Shown: positions 37,873 through 51,343, counted from the first letter of the stretch. The stretch: DNA of 64,000 nt from Corbicula japonica (GCA_038501625.1 JAZAYU010000172.1:434001-498000), one strand, 5' to 3'. Notes: a model not told the origin generated them from the letters alone. A program made the numbers and translations.

Positions 37873-38439
37873 TCACCCGTCATTAGTTCACGAAATCTGT
37901 CTCGAGACCGGACATCAAGGGAAAATGTACATACTTTATCAACATCTAGTTCCAAAATATCACCCCGGTGACAACTAACTGCGGCCGTCAGTCTTTATCA
38001 ATGGAAAACTGTTTGAAAGAATTATTAAAAAATAATCTATAGTTTCATGGTGTACATGTGCTTGTGTTGAGAGTTATAAAATTAGGTTATAATTGTTCTT
38101 AACAGTTGTTATTAATACTGAATCGTTTTACTTGAAATAACTCGCCCGAAGTCGGTGCGCTGAACAAGAGAAGACGTGTTGTTTGTCGTAAAAGGGATCA
38201 TTTAGAGATAATCCCAGTAAAATTTCTTTTCAGGTCGTCGTAAGGCTCCTGTCGACATTCCATTCTGCAGAATATGTTTTATAAATGATACAAAAATACG
38301 TGTATGATCATTTACTTTGCTCATTAAGCATTAAACTTGACTCGTTAAAGATGTGAAATATTTGAACAGTCTTTCCCAACAACAAAAACGGTAGAGAGGA
38401 AAATAGTATATCTGTTTAAAAATATGATTAAATTTTTAA

Positions 38440-38600
38440 TTACGAGACCAGAAAAAAAACGACAATAAGAATCTAAAGGGTACCCGGCCAGGAATGGTCA
38501 TTGGCAAATCATTGTATCACTGGGTGTTTCAAACCCGGCCCTAGGAAACACCAACCTCATGTTTGACCCTTCAAGTACATTTGTCTGAACTCCAACCCTC
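38440..38600 (-). repeat. Dispersed repeat R1 (diverged reverse copy)
   Basis: It contains AGGGTACCCGGCCAGGAATG, GGTCATTGGCAAATCATTGT and CCCTAGGAAACACCAACCTC, matching the centre of R1. Confidence 0.5.
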
Positions 38601-38665
38601 GCACTATTCGATAGTGTCGCATGCACAATCATACAAACGAAATGTACTAAGAAGCTTATGACATT

Positions 38666-38810
38666 GGCTGCAGGTTATAAAACTGAGTTTGGAAACCAGT
38701 CTCAAATCTCAAGCATCTGATTGGCTGAAATGGCGATCAGTTGCCATTTCAGCCAATCAGATGCTTGAGATTTGAGACTGGTTTCCATGCTCAGTTTTAT
38801 AACCTTGGGC
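38666..38810. mobile_element. Palindromic MITE copy 3
   Basis: The arms and ends are the same as copy 1. The centre is GGCGATCAGTTGCC, slightly broken. Confidence 0.85.
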
Positions 38811-39743
38811 AATTGTCGAGCGAATTGGTTAGGTACTCGTACTTCAATTACAAAGATCTATCTTTCCCAATACCTTTTGGCTGTGTGTGTCTTGTGAATT
38901 AGGCTATAACTTCGTTATAGAAAGCAGTGTACACCGAGCTAAGTTAAAACCTTTTGTTTTATATTAACTTTTTGTATTTTCTCATCGTTCTGTGTAAATA
39001 TTTATCGTTGCTTTATTACTCTCTAGATTTTGCCTGGGACAACTTATTGTTTTCAATTTATTCTATAGTCTGATACATAAACTTATACCGTTTTTTATCG
39101 TTTAACACTGACATCTATGACGGTGTATGCAATTATTTAAACTGAAAATTGTCTGCTGTAGACAACTGTAAAAGATACGCATTTACATGTACATGTTTAA
39201 TCTCGAATGTTTAATCTTATATATTGATAACATTCCAATATGCTTCGTATTTTAATGTTTTGCTGTTATACCTAACCGTTGATATATGCATTTAGATACA
39301 CTTTCAGCATTAATTTCCTTGTGTTTAGTTTCGCCTATTGTTTTCGCGTTCTATGGTAAACCCATTTTTGTATCAACTGAATCAGTAATATGCATTTGCA
39401 CTACTGCTTTTACGCATGTATCAAGTATTTCAACATATGATTTTCGTCTGCTTTTTTTCAAAATTCGCATTTTCATCATTTTTGTCACGTGTTACACATG
39501 TGTGTCCGTACTGAAACGAGTTGTCGTGCAATATAATTACATTATTAATTAAAATCTTTAAAACAACCTTGTTCTTCTATGAGCGTTAGTAGAGTTTTAT
39601 AAAACATTCTTAACGAGTTAATTATTGTTTTGTATCACATGGCAACAGGTGTGTGATTCTTTTTATCACATCCTTCAAAATTCAAGAAAAGATTGAACTG
39701 AAAAAATCATGCGGAGAAAAGCGCACATCGTCTATACAATGTT

Positions 39744-41860
39744 CACAGTGTCTAAGCGTACAGTTAACCGAAACGGAAGTTGCTGATCTGTACGCCGATG
39801 ATCACATAGTTGCTTACAGAAAAACTCGCGACATCGGCTTTTTATTTGTAAAATATATTCAAATTAAACGTGCATTTTGCAGATATAATTGTTATACAAG
39901 TACATCGTTGATTAATAGTCTTACTGTGATCTTGAAGTCTTGAACTAACGGCTCGTTAAGTGGCAATCTGTAATCTTTTCACACGTGATCAGTACAAAAT
40001 GGGGAAAAAGAGTGGAGAAAATCTGCATTTGTGACCTCATATTTTATCATGTTTATATTGGAAAGGTATATATTTGACTTCCCGTGAAAGAAAAATCATG
40101 TCCAACGCTCACAAAATGCGTTGAACGGTGCATGAACGAATTAGCACCGAGAAAATGGTCTTTCTGTGCAGCAACCGAAAGTTACAAGACTGTACGCAAA
40201 GTTGCAGTACCTCAATGTCAGACTGTACGAACAGTTGCGATCATAAGTGCATCATATACTGATCAACTGAAAAGCATCAATGAAGCAAGAACTTGTTAAA
40301 TGAATCAATCAAAGGAATCAACCAAATCTAATGTATTATTTATCAAAAATAAAACCTTATATGATCACATTTTAGAGCTGACAAGCAAGTTTTGAGCTAT
40401 AAATTGATAGGTTTTTAACTCTGATCTACTGTTGAACAATATGAACGAATTGGTACACTTTGCAAATAAGACACCGATAATTGCTAGAAATCCTTAATCC
40501 CCTGAGTGTGACAATTAATAAAACCTAGTATAAACCTGCTGAAATCCCCGCCGGTGTTGGCAAAAATATACATTATGCACAAATATTATCCAATATCATA
40601 AAGACTTTAACAATCTGGTCTTTGACAGGAAAATTCCATTAAGTGGTTTCAGATTTTGAAATTCACCACTTCGTGACTGAGATAAGTAAGTCTACAATTA
40701 CGTCTGCAACTGCTAAGAATTGCATGTTTAAGGTCGTTAAAATGTCGAGTTGGATTTCATTTTGGCCGACTTTCATTGGTAGAATTCAGGGATTATGTTA
40801 ATCTGCTTGGTAAGAGATGTTGATACAATAACATTCACCTGAAGAAGAGTCAAATAAACTCGCAACGCGTAGTGAAATATTGGAGTTTGTCTTCCTTTAT
40901 TTGTTTATAGTTAATCTGCTTGGAGCATTCTGTGAAATCTTTAGAAGCTATGGTTGAAGTACTAACGCGTATTTGTCCAGCTACATTATGACTTCTACTG
41001 TTCGCACTTCAGAGAAGAAATGAAAACATTACAGTGGGCCTCTACATATCTTACACGGTCTTACCATTGATATAGCTCGGTTTGTCTATAGTCGTTTTTT
41101 CATGCCTCCTTTAATGAAGAGCTAACAAGAGATTTAAAAACAAATCTGACTTTGAAACAAGCCAAGATCAGTTATTTGTTTATACAATTGTATTATTAAA
41201 AGAATGAGCAACTTTGTTGAAAAAAAAGCATTTTTCAGGTTCCTGTGCAAGAATTATTAAGGTTAACTGAAGCTAAAATGATAACCTGTCGATATAATCA
41301 GAAAAGTATCAACTGGAACCAAAAATTGTTAATGATCTGTTTGACAACTATGCGTACAGATGTTAGGCATCTGTTAACAACTAACGATCGCGTACAGTTG
41401 CAACTATGCGTACAGTCTTATCATTTACAGTGACATAAAGAAAGTATCATTTTCTCGTTGCGAAGTCGTTCAAACTCAGGTCAACGAAGTACACAAGTTG
41501 AATAAATGAATTTTCTCCCACACCAATACAAATATGGTTCAAAATCTATTTACACAAAGAAATTTGAACCCAAAACGTCCCGTTTTGTTCAATGTTTTGC
41601 TCCTATTTTCACTGATCGAGTTTTGAACGATGATGGATTATAACAATACTAACCCGTCTTCTAAGTCTATATGATCACAGCAGGGCTAACAATTAACGTT
41701 GTACTTACCACAGAAATATTTTTTTCCAAATGCCCTTTAAATTTGGTTTATTTACCAATAAATAATTCGATGTCGCAGGTTTTTCTGTAAGCAACTATGT
41801 GATCATCGGCGTACAGATCAGCAACTTCCGTTTCGGTTAACTGTACGCTTAGACACTGTG
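39744..41860. mobile_element. 2.1-kb inverted-repeat transposon with ATGTT duplication
   Basis: The ends read CACAGTGTCTAAGCGTACAG and its inverse. The inverted repeat is about 110-130 bp, well conserved through CTGATCTGTACGCCGATGAT. ATGTT flanks both sides (39739-39743, 41861-41865). The interior contains short frames and loose repeats of CTGTACG/GCGTACAGTTGCA words but no recognisable transposase, so it is non-autonomous. Confidence 0.8.
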
Positions 41861-42104
41861 ATGTTGCTGTAACGCAATTAAAACAAGCTAGTTTTCTCCG
41901 TTGTTGTTGTTTTTTAAACTGCGACGGTTTAATGAATTGTTTGTGTCTTTTCATCATGTTGTTAATTAACCTTCTTAGAAAAAGTTATGATTTGTGTTTG
42001 TAAATAAGTGAACGGAAAATGCATAGGACTAATAAATGTAAGCAGTCAGTTGCAACGACTAAACGTCTGAGCATGGAGACCAGTCTTCAGAATCTCAAGG
42101 ACCA

Positions 42105-42235
42105 GGGCTGAAGGTTATAAAGCTGAGATTGGAAACCAGTCTCAAATCTCAGGCATTTGAGACTGGTTGCCATTTCAGCCAATGAGATGCTTGACATTTG
42201 AGACTGGTTTCCATGCTCGGTTTTATAACCTTGGG
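42105..42235. mobile_element. Palindromic MITE copy 4, inserted in an older copy
   Basis: The inner copy has the usual ends (GGCTGAAGGTTATAAAG ... TTTATAACCTTGG). Around it, GAGCATGGAGACCAGTCTTC (from 42070) and TCAGATGCTTGAGG..CAATCTTTGGC (to about 42312) are halves of an older, more diverged copy. GACC occurs on both sides as a possible duplication. Confidence 0.75.
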
Positions 42236-42964
42236 ACCTGATTGACTTGTTTCCATTTCAGCGAATCAGATGCTTGAGGTTAGAGATTGTTCTCTAATCT
42301 CAGTTTACAATCTTTGGCTCTGCATGTTACCTTACAAGATAATATATTCGTTGTTGGTGCATAACTGGGAAAAAACAAGACATGATAACAAATTCACATT
42401 TGTATCGTGACTAATGAAAATATTTGAGACTCATTCAAATATCCTTCCACTTAAGAATGTTAAAATTATTAAGAATATCTTCACGATTTTCTTATATTCA
42501 GAATGAAGAATGGAAATGGCTTTCAAAAATTGCAAAATAATATTTTTTTTATTAAGTCTTGTATCAATCCATGCCTTCGGTTATTTTTTGGTTGAATTTC
42601 TGCAAATCTTAGCTCTTCCTCATCCTGTTATCTTATCCTAATATGACCTTCTTTCACAATTGTATAGTCTTGCATATATTTTTTGTGACCGATCGTTTAA
42701 ACTAAAGGTGTTTTTGCATTCCTTTGAATTATTATTCTATGAAGTTAGATCCGGCATAACAATTGTTGCTTTTCTTTTTCTACAAAGTGAATATTTTCTG
42801 TTTTGATTTGACTAAAATAAACCTGAAAACACGCAATTATTGATACTATATTAACCAAAATCATCATAAAAGGTCTCCCAGTACTGCTTTCAGTATGTAT
42901 CAGAACCGGTATCATGCATGTATAATGAAAGTCACGTTTATCAGGGTTACCGTAACCGTTTTTA

Positions 42965-42994
42965 GGGGCGAGGTGGGGGGGGGGGGGAGGGGAA
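42965..42994 (+). other. G-rich tract, possible G-quadruplex
   Basis: It has several runs of four or more G, including one of about twelve, within 30 bp. It lies in the 5' spacer of gene C, about 780 bp upstream of its ATG. Function is unknown. Confidence 0.5.
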
Positions 42995-43772
42995 GTTGCG
43001 GGTGGTAATTGTTCCGACAGATGAAGATGTGTGTCTATACACTGTCGCCATTATTGTTCGCTTCTCGGTCTGCGCTTTCATAATATTTTTAAAATAATGT
43101 ATATCTTAATTAATTATTAATTATGTTTAAATTAATGGGGACATTTTATCAAAAGTTCGAATGCAGTCAAGTAGGTATCTATCAGGCATGAATAACTTAG
43201 TAAGCTTAGTAGTTAATTATCTAGATATTTATGTGAAACACGGAAGTTTTCGCGATTTTTAACTGGTCATACATTTGCCACTGTAATTACTGAATGTGTA
43301 GGATGCTGAAAAAGTTACATGAGTAACAAACAAGTTATGTTGAAAAGTTTTCACATACACGACTAAAATAAATACAGTTGCACAGTTTTAAACGGCCACT
43401 GCTTATTAATTTCACACAAATGAATACAGATAAAGACCCCAACATTCCTTTTAACCTCACATTATTTTATTCACACATGGGGACATACACTTAAAGAGTT
43501 AATTTAAAATTATTAAATAGATTTTTATTACATTGTCACATGAGTTTGTACCCCGCATCTTAATAACGAGTTACAAACCAGAACATTTTGTTGCGAGCTT
43601 CACTGCACAAAACATTGTACCTCAACGTGATTCATAATCATGGGACAATAGTGTGTTATACTGCTTATCAAGTGTGCTATTATTTTGCTAAATATTTTGT
43701 GAGTTTTAGCTAAATAATTTTTCTCTTATATTTACAACCATTATTACAAAAAACGTTGCTAAATCAGGAAAA

Positions 43773-46700
43773 ATGGCGGAAATGTCCAGTGTAGTGGTTA
43801 TCATTTTAGTTTTGCTTGGTAAGTAGGCAATAAAATTTTCTATAATGATTTACATAGATCGGTGTAATAAACATTGATATTAAACTTTAATATTAACATT
43901 GATATTAACATCTTTTTTATTAAATATATTACCGCCATATGCATACCATCGTTTGGGATAGATCAAAATTGTACTGATTATTGGTGTAAATATTGAATTG
44001 CGCTCAACCCGGGGCTAGTAGGCGGGGGCAGCTATATGCGTTTCCATTACTGCCCATGAACAGGCTCAATCAAACCGAGCCTGAAATATTTTAATATTTG
44101 TCGTGTTAGTTGGCTTTCAAAGTTCCCTTTTCATCTATTCCGATAATCCTTTAAAACTCGTTGTGTATGTAAACGCTTTAACCGAGCATGCAATATTTTC
44201 ATGTGTCGTGTTCGGTGGCTTTCAGGGTTCATTTTTCATCTATTCCAATTATTATAAGTTAAGTAAATGTTTTTAAAATTAATTTTATATTGCCCCAATA
44301 ACGTCATCTTCGAAAAATGATATGAATGTCTTTTTTTAGTATATATCGTAAACGTTTGCGTTGGGGACAAGTGTTGGTATGGCAACGGATTCTACAAATG
44401 GCACGTCAACTGCCCACACGATGATTGCTGTGGAGACTCTTACTACATGTACTGCTGTAACCATGGTGACCATAGTAGAAAAACGTAAGTTTTCTGCTTA
44501 TTATATCATTGTTAATTATTATCATCTATGTGATAAAACGATCATCCCCATCCTCCTCCTCCTCATCAACATCATCATCATTAAAATTATTATCCGTTCA
44601 ATCTGATAAGGGTCTCCATTGTTTGTTATTCAAATAATAATTTTCTAAAAACAACAATGAATCCATAAGCTTAAATTGAAAAACAAGAGATGATTCTTAT
44701 AAAATTACAAAATGATTTATACATGTCGTTTTGTTGCGGAATGAATTCATTATATTATAATATATTGGTGTTCATGCTACAATGGTTTGTCAATGCTAAT
44801 AAAAATCTTACCAATAATGATTGCATTGAGCTGACCAACCCTTGTTTACGTTAGACCTAGATAATAAACACCTAGTTCAAGTAAATACATTATTCGAATC
44901 TCGCAATTCAGGTCTTCCGGATCTATCGTCGGAGCAGTGTTGGGAAGTGTGATCTCTGTTGTGATTGTCTGTTCAATAGCAGCCTGTTTTTTTTGTTCCT
45001 TTTGCCCTCTATACCGCTATCGAAAACAAGAAAAACTCGGGATTGCTACTCATAAAGGTTTGTACAATGTTTATTGTAATATGAGTTTGAGACATTTAAA
45101 TTTGTGTCAATACTTACAATAAATTGAAAATTACAAGTAATAATATCGACCCATAGTGTCTGCTAATAGTACCTGAATGTGTGTTTCTAAGCAACAAGGG
45201 TGGATATAAATATGCTGAAAGTTCATTCAATTATCTCGTATCAACAGAAAAACTAATCCAATGCTCAATTTAGCCATGCAATTTATAGAGTAACATCCAA
45301 AATCCCTTTTTCTGAATATATGACGGGAACGAAATATCCGAATATTCAACCCGAATAAAACAGTGAAATCTAAATGAAACCACAGTAGACCACGGTCAAA
45401 GATCATAAAAACCAAATCAGGAGACCAATCTCAAACCTTAAGCATCTGATGGATGAAATAGCGACTGGTCGCTTTAAATAATAGTTTTTGGTATTCCAAA
45501 ACAACGATCGGTCGATAATTAAAGATAATATTGTATTGTGTCTACGGACCTTAAGATTGATATGCAGAAATATGTGCATTAAGAGCATAAATCATTTAAT
45601 ATATTAATTACACATGGATGCTAGATTGAAAAAGTTTTATTCCTTATTTGAAAAATTAGTTCATCAAAAGAGACACATCTTTTCTTGTTTAAATAATAAA
45701 GAATATGTACAGACTTTTCTTATTTTCAGAATAAAGAAGGGAAAATGATGTCAAGTGTTAGCAAATATCTGAAATTTTAACATAATAGTTTTTTTTTATT
45801 TAAGTCTTAGACAGTCGTATCAATTTATGTCTTCGGTTATCATTATGGTTACTGCAGTAGATTGTTCATCAAGCTGATTTAATGACAGAATAACGAAGAA
45901 AGATTATCAAAATAATATGTAAATATGTATAGAGGTGAGTGTGTGCTCCACGATATATAATTAGATAGTTTCACAAGAAAATGAGTCATATTTTGTAAAA
46001 CGAAGGAAGTTGTTCAGATCTTTGAAGGTCGTTGAGCATGATACTTATGTTTGTAAACAATTATAATTAGACAAAACATGCTTATTTCAATATTGCGGTC
46101 CGTTTTTATTTGATGTTTGCAATCTAGCAGCCATTATTGGTCATTTAATCGTTTTTCCTTTTCAAATGTTTGACTTAATCCCCTGCTGCAATGGCCGGGC
46201 CGGGCAGTTTTAATAAATACCTGCCCCAAACAACGAGCCGATATTCAAAGAATAGCAATACTCTGCCTATTCTAATAGTGTACACCTGCGATCAGCCGAT
46301 GGGTGGGCGGCGTAGGCTATAACATTTACTTTTATAAATGCATAAGTGGAAATTAAATAAAACAACATTTTCTGTTGTGTTTTTTTGTTCTATTTTTTTT
46401 CTTAAATTGTGACTAGAGCTACAAACAAATTGAAACTGTTCCTGTTGATTCACTTTATTTGTTCGATTTTTCTTGTTTTTCTTTACATGTAGCGTATGTA
46501 TTTTACAATGGCATCTCTATATTTGTCGTATGTGTACCTATTTGCCAAAATACTCTTGAGTAATGAGTTATAGCACAACTGCCTATTTGAAGCATGGTTA
46601 TTTGAAAGCTGCGAAGAGATAAGTTTGATTATTTGACTTTCCTTATCCAAAAAACGACTTTCCTTATATAAAAAAATTAACATTATTTGTCATAATCGAA

Positions 46701-46971
46701 TAGATTTTAGTTCCTCGTGACTGTTACTCACCTTTTTTGACAAATTTTGCATATTCATCATACAAAATTCACCACGAGTCAAACGACCTAATGCTATTTA
46801 TTCATTTTATCTCTAGGACCATCTTATCAGACCATGCCAAATGCACCGTATCCACCAAGTACAGGGGTGCAACAAAACAGCACGGGACCTACTCCACCTC
46901 AAAACCACGTGACATATACAACTAAACCAGCAGACGTATATCCAGACGCTCCACCTCCCTATGAAGTCTAA
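43773..46971 (+). CDS. Gene C: Shisa/CYYR1-like six-cysteine membrane protein, divergent paralogue (163 aa, 4 exons)
   Basis: Exons are 43773-43818, 44340-44484, 44912-45057 and 46817-46971; introns are GT-AG with phases 1, 2, 1 (521, 427 and 1759 bp). The signal peptide is about residues 1-21. Ectodomain cysteines are 27, 40, 45, 46, 54 and 55. A polar His/Asp/Arg insert (about 56-64, NHGDHSRKT) separates the last CC from the membrane and is absent in A, B and D. The transmembrane segment starts near 68 and is followed by Cys-rich CFFCSFCPLYRYR. The tail lacks the GPY repeats of its neighbours but keeps GPSYQTMP at its start and ends PPPYEV, so PPxY plus a hydrophobic C-terminus is kept. The sequence is clearly more diverged than A, B and D are from each other, suggesting an older duplication. 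Intron 3 holds a palindromic MITE remnant. Confidence 0.85.
44050..44245 (+). repeat. Dispersed repeat 'ACCGAGCCTGCA', two tandem units, in intron 1 of gene C
   Basis: The two units share ACCGAGC..GCAATATTTT, GTCGTGTT..GTGGCTTTCA and TTTTCATCTATTCC. They are related to the copies at 3120 and 4440. Confidence 0.55.
45399..45474. mobile_element. Palindromic MITE half (remnant) in intron 3 of gene C
   Basis: AAGATCATAAAAACC, GGAGACCAATCTCAAACC and GCATCTGATGGATGAAATAG match one arm of the MITE with substitutions. The other arm is missing. Confidence 0.55.
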
Positions 46972-47339
46972 TTGTTAAGAAATGGAACCTTGTTGAATAT
47001 GGCGGTGTTTATTATTTAGTTCAACTAGTGCTATTGTAAACAATATTTACCGGCATTTAGAGTTTGTTCGTATAGCTAACTGTATTATATTATGCATTAT
47101 ATCTACAATATCGGTTTAATACATGTTTTATTTCTCATTTCAATATATAGCTTGGTCGTATATTTTGTATGTAAATCCATAGTATATCGGTTGAAAATGA
47201 ACGATAGAAATATGAGAGTAAATTCTAACATGTTAATAGTTGTTATAAATAGAATTATCTTAACTCTTTACAGCAAAGTATTCTTGATATGAATTTGGGT
47301 TTTGTGATTTATATCATTTTATTAAGTATATTCTAAAAA

Positions 47340-47425
47340 TTAAAACGTAGGTCAGTCTCAAATCGCTATCTCTGGATGAAATTCAGACTTGTCGCCAATC
47401 CCAGTTTAAAAATCTTGGGCCCTGT
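47340..47425. mobile_element. Palindromic MITE remnant
   Basis: GTCAGTCTCAAATCGC, TGGATGAAATTCAGAC and AGTTTAAAAATCTTGGGCCC match MITE segments in order, heavily mutated. Confidence 0.4.
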
Positions 47426-48104
47426 GAAGCTTTTCACAACAGTAATCAATTTAGAATGGTTACTGTTTGACTATGGCTTTGCCTTAAAAAACGTGGTTTT
47501 ACAAAATCACGGATAGCTATCGAAAACCTAAAAATATAATCAAAGGGTCATTGTAGATAATGGCCCTGCCATTCATAAGTTAATGCCCTGCGATCTGAAT
47601 AACGCTTCCGGTCGTCACTTAAATTAGTTGAATACTAAAAATAGGTATACATGTTATGTTTCTAATATAACAATCTGTGCCCCTACTTAGTCAAACCAAT
47701 CCATCAGCAATGATTGACTGCTAGCAGATTTTCGCAGCGCCGCATAACACAGTTCCTTTAGAAGTGTTTGCATCTAATCAGACTTTCCAGAAAATGATAT
47801 TTTCTTTCACGAACAGCCTTAAATAGTTATGTTCTTTAAAGTTAAGTGTACTCCACTTCTCTTAAACACGCGTTTTCAGTGTGACTTTTTAGAGTCAAAA
47901 ACGTATGGTGAGCTGCGCTGTTCCTTCCTCTCACCTGGAGGTGCTTTATGACATCTTAAGATAGACAGATGTGAAAAGCTCGGGCCATTGAACTAAGTGA
48001 AGTTGACGATCTTTACCAATTGCCTCTCTTTCGGCACTTGCAGAACTCTATGAGAAACCTTTATTTAAACATATACGGATGTGAAAGAAATGATTTAGAT
48101 CAGA

Positions 48105-48175
48105 CCGGGGATCAAACCGCTGCAGCGACTGTGCCTTGCCATAAAAATCCAAGCATGCTACCAACTGCAGTTAAA
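48105..48175 (-). mobile_element. tRNA-like SINE fragment
   Basis: On the minus strand CTGCAGTTGGTAGCATGC resembles an A box, and GGTTTGATCCC about 45 bp later fits a B box. No cloverleaf closes fully. Confidence 0.35.
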
Positions 48176-48195
48176 ATATAAATATTTCACAACTT

Positions 48196-48264
48196 GTCCC
48201 GGCTACCTCAGTCGGTAGAGTGTTCGGCGTTAGGTGGCTATGTGCTGTCGCCGTGTGGCTATAA
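48196..48264 (+). mobile_element. tRNA-like SINE fragment, A box only
   Basis: GTCCCGGCTACCTCAGTCGG and TAGAGTG.. resemble the heads at 12881 and 13127. CGTTAGGTGGCTATGTG follows and no B box is visible. Confidence 0.4.
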
Positions 48265-49485
48265 ATTAATGTTAAGTACTTTAGCTTTGAATTCGATGAA
48301 ATACGTATATCTATAACATACAATAGGAATCGTCTTTATGATGGCTGTTTTCTGCCGGTCTTTGTTCCCGATTGGCAACCTAAAGTCAAATTCAGTTAAA
48401 TGACAGAAGGGAGAGCAATCGAAAAGACAAAATATAAAAGGCGACGCGAGTTGAAAAATAAATTGCTGTAACGTTAAGCGAAAAACAAGAAACTAAAAAT
48501 TACATTGCGAATGCATCGAATGAAAACACGACAAAATTCAGTGTTGTTATTCGCGAGATTATGCATGGAACACCTGTAAGTGTCCTTATTCTCGTTGTTA
48601 AAGATCCTAGGCAACATCGGCTGATTGTATATTATGGTTTGAAGACGGAAATAATTTTATAATTCTACCATTAGTCTACTGGAAATTAATTAAGATGTCA
48701 TTGTGTTGCACTTTGAATTAAAGTAATTGAATTGTAATGGTTATTCGTAGGAGCTCGATAGTTGTCATTCTTATTGTTTGGTATAAAGATGTTTTAGTTT
48801 TTAGAAAATATATTAAAAGTAAAATAATTATCAACATTAATAGATCACAGCCTCCACACAACCCGGTGCCAAGAACTTCAAAACTGGAATGTGTTTATTG
48901 CTTCCATTGCGCAATATCTTTAATCTGGGTAGTACAATTGTACAGGTTTATTAGATTATAAAGTTCTTTTGTCTTTTAAATAGAGATACAATGAGAACGT
49001 ATTTTCAAATTTTTACTTCGGAAATGCAAATGCAGAAAATCTCATTTTATGGCTAGAATGTAGGCGTCATTCCTTCTTTTATTTCATCTTGTTTGAAATC
49101 TGATAATCATTACCATAAAAGAATGAATATATATCAAATTGCTCATTAAAGTTCAAAATAATAAAAAAACAATGTATTTTCTTTTCTTGTATTTTTTGCA
49201 AACATTTCGATTTTTGTTGAATACAATTTGGTTTTGCATCGACGTTCCTTTTTCATATAATGTAACAGACGAAACTATAAAACAAAAGTACCAAAGGGCA
49301 CTGCCAAGGAATTTTTCAAAGACTGGAGCATCATCAACATACTCGCAATGACAGTAACCAGAAAGATTTTTCGAATAACTATTTTAAGACTTATATAGAT
49401 ACCTCTATTTATTCCTAAAGTAGTGCCTTCGATGTGTACTCAAGTGGATAAGCCAAGTAACTATTATATTTGGAAAGATCGCTAA

Positions 49486-49790
49486 CAGGGTGGCTATACC
49501 ATGTGACTTATTGGATGTCGTGCACATACAAAATCACTCGCTTCAGGTAAGTTTTTCGCTTATTTCTCAGTAATTACTGGACCTATTGCGATCAGAAAAT
49601 GAGCACCGTGCTCCTGTTAAAAAGCATTTTCACCGACATTTAACTTTCATTATCAAATTTTGTTTGAAAGTGTCAATTTTGTCTTTGAATGTTTGGGAAA
49701 TCGGCAGACGATTGATAATGGAGGTTAAACGTCGATGAAATTGCTTGTATGTGCACGACATCCAAAAAGTCACGTGGTATAGCCAACCTG
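49486..49790. mobile_element. 305-bp palindromic element with CAGG ends
   Basis: The left end CAGGGTGGCTATACCATGTG and right end (inverse of CAGGTTGGCTATACCACGTG) extend about 45 bp through TGGATGTCGTGCACATACAA. A second inner inverted pair lies at 49621-49660 and 49690-49745. No clear target duplication. Confidence 0.65.
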
Positions 49791-51343
49791 GCCAAGCATG
49801 CAGGGCGTTGTAAAGTATACAGAATTAATAACTGTTCATTGGAAGCAAATTTTGTTGTGTGTGCTGCTGCTTTTGAGTGCAATATTTCCGTGTAAGTTGA
49901 TGAGTAAGCATTCATTCACTAGGTCGAACGGTACATTTTTGTTCCTATGAAACTATAGCTATATACCTTAATCCAGGTCATAAGAATGGTCATGAAGTGA
50001 TGCCATTGCGAGTGTAGGTTTAAGGTTTCAAGGAAAACTGTGCAAAAATGCTAGACTAAAGTTCTATCCAATTTGAGTTTTTAAAAATTCCAATACTTAC
50101 GGTGTGACTGACAAAATCAGGCAAACATGGGGTAATCTCAACATAGGATAATATGAACGGAGACACTTCATAACAATCCGGCCAAGTCTTATTTAAATCC
50201 CTAAAGGAAGGTAGGCAGAGATGCCCTCAAAAGTCGAACGGAGAGAATCTATGATTATAAATATACCGTCGAGATATGTAAAATTGTTTCAAAATCGAAT
50301 GGTTTGTTTGAAATGATTAGTTTTTTTCATATTTTAAATATAATATGTTTAATAGTGAAAACAGAATTCCTGACCATCGCCAATTTTCTCTACAATCGTG
50401 TATTTTTCTTATATTTATGGAATACAGTTTTCTGCTCTGAGATTTTTCACAGGTATGTTGAACAAAATTTTAATTTCGTATAGTTTTGCCAAATACAAAC
50501 ATATGGTATTTTACTTTATAACACAACTATTGCAATATATTTATCAGAAAATCCAAAATGTGTCTCCTTAAACTTTGTAATATGACAAAAGCATAAGCCA
50601 CTGAAACCATTGTTACCCATTCAACAAGACAAATTGTCCGTATATGATATAATTTGGACATATTTTGCTTGTACCCACGCATGGCAAATGATGCTGTGTT
50701 GAAAAATACCGATGATGTGTCGAAGTGTTTTTACAGAATGGAATGGTGCATAAGTAGTGTTGTAAGTGCGCCAAATTCTTGTCTGACAACATACTACATG
50801 ATTGTTCAATGAAAATAACCGTTAAGCATAAGGGTACATTGATGAAAAGTAAGATACAAATACAGTTATATCAGTGATGATGGACGGTATAAATTCTGAG
50901 GATATACTTAATGAAAATACAAAAATACAGATATTAATTTCAAAATATAATGCGTGTTTATAAAGAAAATGCTTGAACTATACGGCAGAAATGATCCGAT
51001 CAACACATATCAGTTGCTTGACCTGACTAATACCCCACGTGTTCATTACATTTTCAATAAAAGTGTTGGAAAACCAATAGATCTGTTGGTTTACCAACGC
51101 ACGTCTTTTGTCTTGTCAGCCTTGTCTGATTTATAGATAAAAACATATAATTCCATACCTGAATAAAAGTAAGTTACCAACTGATGCATTATATAACCAA
51201 ATCCGATCATAACAATCACTCGCAGTCAGCTTAACAACTTAGAACAAACAGCTCAAAATCAAAACGCTTTCATAATAGTAAGACCTTCATCCAAAGTAAT
51301 GTTAGTTGCTATGCTTTGCACTTTGTCATAAACAAATAAATTA

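Larger units (their letters stand above)
37873..39738. other. Spacer downstream of gene B
   Basis: It contains a diverged R1 copy (about 38440-38600) and MITE copy 3. No gene is supported. Confidence 0.45.
46972..51343. other. Spacer between genes C and E, no gene supported
   Basis: It contains a MITE remnant (47340-47425), two tRNA-like SINE fragments (48105-48175 reverse, 48196-48264 forward) and a 305-bp palindromic element (49486-49790). The rest is AT-rich without recognisable content. Confidence 0.45.

Noticed and set aside
39653..40299. Two short Cys- and Lys-containing frames that could suggest secreted peptides
   Set aside because: They lie across the end and interior of a non-autonomous transposon; the first spans the insertion border, so it is not an original gene.
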